From CAZSSM01 sp964609385 (GTDB lineage: Bacteria; Planctomycetota; Planctomycetia; Isosphaerales; Isosphaeraceae): a stretch of 64,000 nucleotides of DNA. Shown here in pieces: positions 63,139 through 64,000 of the stretch. Positions within the stretch are counted from its first letter, which is position 1; every line of letters starts with the position of its first letter. Made by a program: the position numbers and the translations under genes. The notes beneath the pieces are model-generated. The model had not been told where the DNA came from, searched no databases, and saw only the letters and a list, made by a program, of their open reading frames with translations. Where the stretch lies: the NCBI GenBank assembly GCA_964609385.1, contig CAZSSM010000023.1, positions 1-64,000 of the forward strand. Direction: 5' to 3'.

Positions 63139-64000
63139 TCATGCTTGAAAAACCAAAAAGATGACTAAGATGAGACCGCCGACAATCGCCAACCCCAGGC
63201 TGAGCCTGACCTCGGGCGGCTCGTATCGCAGGATCACTCGTGACGCGCCCTTTTCGAGAGCGACCCGAAGGAACGGATCGTGAGGCGATGAGATAATCGA
63301 TGTCGAATCCCCATCGATCCTCACGCGCCAGCCTGATGACGCACATTGGCGAACGACCAACTCAGACGGCCCCCACGTTTCAATCGCGACATTGATCAGG
63401 CCGCCTCGATCCTTGACAGCAACGAGTTTTCCCGATCCCTCCAATGACACCAAAGGCCGCGACTCCAGGTAGACGATCCAAGTCCGCCCGATCCGCTCGG
63501 ACTCGGTCACGGCCCGCAACGTCGGTGGCGGGGGGCTGGCCGAGACGACCGCGGCCACGCTGGCCGACTCCAACAATTTGCGGTGTGTCTCGACCCGATC
63601 CCAGGTGATCGTTCGTCGGCTCGATCGCATCGCACGGTCTGGCTCGGGCTCGAAGAGTGGTTCCAGCCAGTCCAACGCCATCGACAATTCGATCGAGTCG
63701 TAGTTGCGTACGTCGGCCAAGCCGTACCGCATCGCCACGTTGGGCGGTAGCTCGGGACCCAACCCCACGATACGACCCCTCGAGCCAACGCGCTCGACAA
63801 GTCTGTCCATGACCGGACTCTCAGGATGATGCTCTTTCGGCGCGATCGCCGGATTGTATCCCAGGGCCCAGCCGGCTTGGTCGATCAAGTTCAACGCCAG
63901 GAGCCAAGGGACCCAGCGTCGAGCCTTCCACCCCGTTCCTCGACACGCGACCAGAGCGATGGCGATGGCCGAGAAACCGGCGAATACGGCTGCCTTGCCC
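63139..64000 (-). CDS. YfhO-like membrane protein, C-terminal part
   Basis: The frame is open to the right edge of the window, so the start is outside. The visible 286 residues hold a membrane helix (AGFSAIAIALVACRG), a soluble extracellular domain and a final membrane helix (LGLAIVGGLILVIFLVF). LALNLIDQAGWALGYNPAI, PPNVAMRYGLADVRNYDSIEL and WRVRIDG are the conserved C-terminal features of YfhO-family bacterial membrane proteins, probably glycosyltransferase-related. TTG at 63894 is internal, not a start. Confidence 0.8.
   Translation of the reverse strand, partial: GKAAVFAGFSAIAIALVACRGTGWKARRWVPWLLALNLIDQAGWALGYNPAIAPKEHHPESPVMDRLVERVGSRGRIVGLGPELPPNVAMRYGLADVRNYDSIELSMALDWLEPLFEPEPDRAMRSSRRTITWDRVETHRKLLESASVAAVVSASPPPPTLRAVTESERIGRTWIVYLESRPLVSLEGSGKLVAVKDRGGLINVAIETWGPSELVVRQCASSGWRVRIDGDSTSIISSPHDPFLRVALEKGASRVILRYEPPEVRLSLGLAIVGGLILVIFLVFQA

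Overview
The window reads as chromosomal DNA of a high-GC planctomycete, probably of the Isosphaeraceae type (the family-level call is inference). The evidence is the set of gene families: a planctomycete-cytochrome/DUF1549/DUF1553 protein paired with a DUF1501 protein, a DUF1559 pseudopilin-like protein, DUF1080, long surface proteins with an N-terminal LEPRxLL-type motif, flotillin with NfeD partners, and a Ser/Thr kinase with a C-terminal membrane anchor. No rRNA, tRNA, CRISPR array, insertion sequence or phage module was seen.

Layout. 1-255 holds a permease fragment running off the left edge in unusually GC-rich DNA. 1345-7147 is a plus-strand block: pdxH, a RuvC-like protein, an HSP90 family chaperone and two paralogous proteins of unknown function. 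7357-19760 holds a beta-helix/RTX surface protein, a redoxin-TPR protein, a ferritin-like di-iron protein and a giant beta-helix protein with cohesin and dockerin-like modules. 20018-25602 (minus) holds an M20 amidohydrolase and the cytochrome/DUF1501 pair. A lysine-tailed HTH protein and an RTX metalloprotease follow. 30012-32791 (minus) is an SMR transporter, an alkaline-phosphatase-superfamily enzyme and an acyl carrier protein. 32999-39274 has a uridine-kinase-like P-loop protein, a small HExxH membrane protein, an acyl-CoA dehydrogenase, an MFS transporter and a secreted Gfo/Idh/MocA-DUF1080 fusion. 40025-45215 is a membrane-organisation operon (long NfeD, short NfeD, flotillin, anchored protein), followed by an outer-membrane barrel protein. 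46706-50596 is the most accessory-looking stretch: long gene-poor DNA around an HTH-membrane protein and a three-domain immune-type gene. 50775-64000 returns to ordinary genes: a 1554-residue TPR protein, cyclophilin, 7Fe ferredoxin, pseudopilin, HNH protein, LeuB-type dehydrogenase, Ser/Thr kinase, a zinc-ribbon protein and the end of a YfhO-like membrane protein.

The standout is 49289-50596. An N-terminal DUF1874 domain (the AcrIII-1/Crn2 cyclic-tetra-adenylate ring-nuclease family, with H43, R81 and E84 in the expected spacing) is fused to a TIR domain and then to a C-terminal domain resembling SAVED. This would put a cyclic-oligonucleotide sensor, an NAD-cleaving effector and a signal-destroying off-switch in one polypeptide. 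It has its own strong promoter and no cyclase or Cas gene in the window. Domain calls were made by eye from the sequence and need profile searches.
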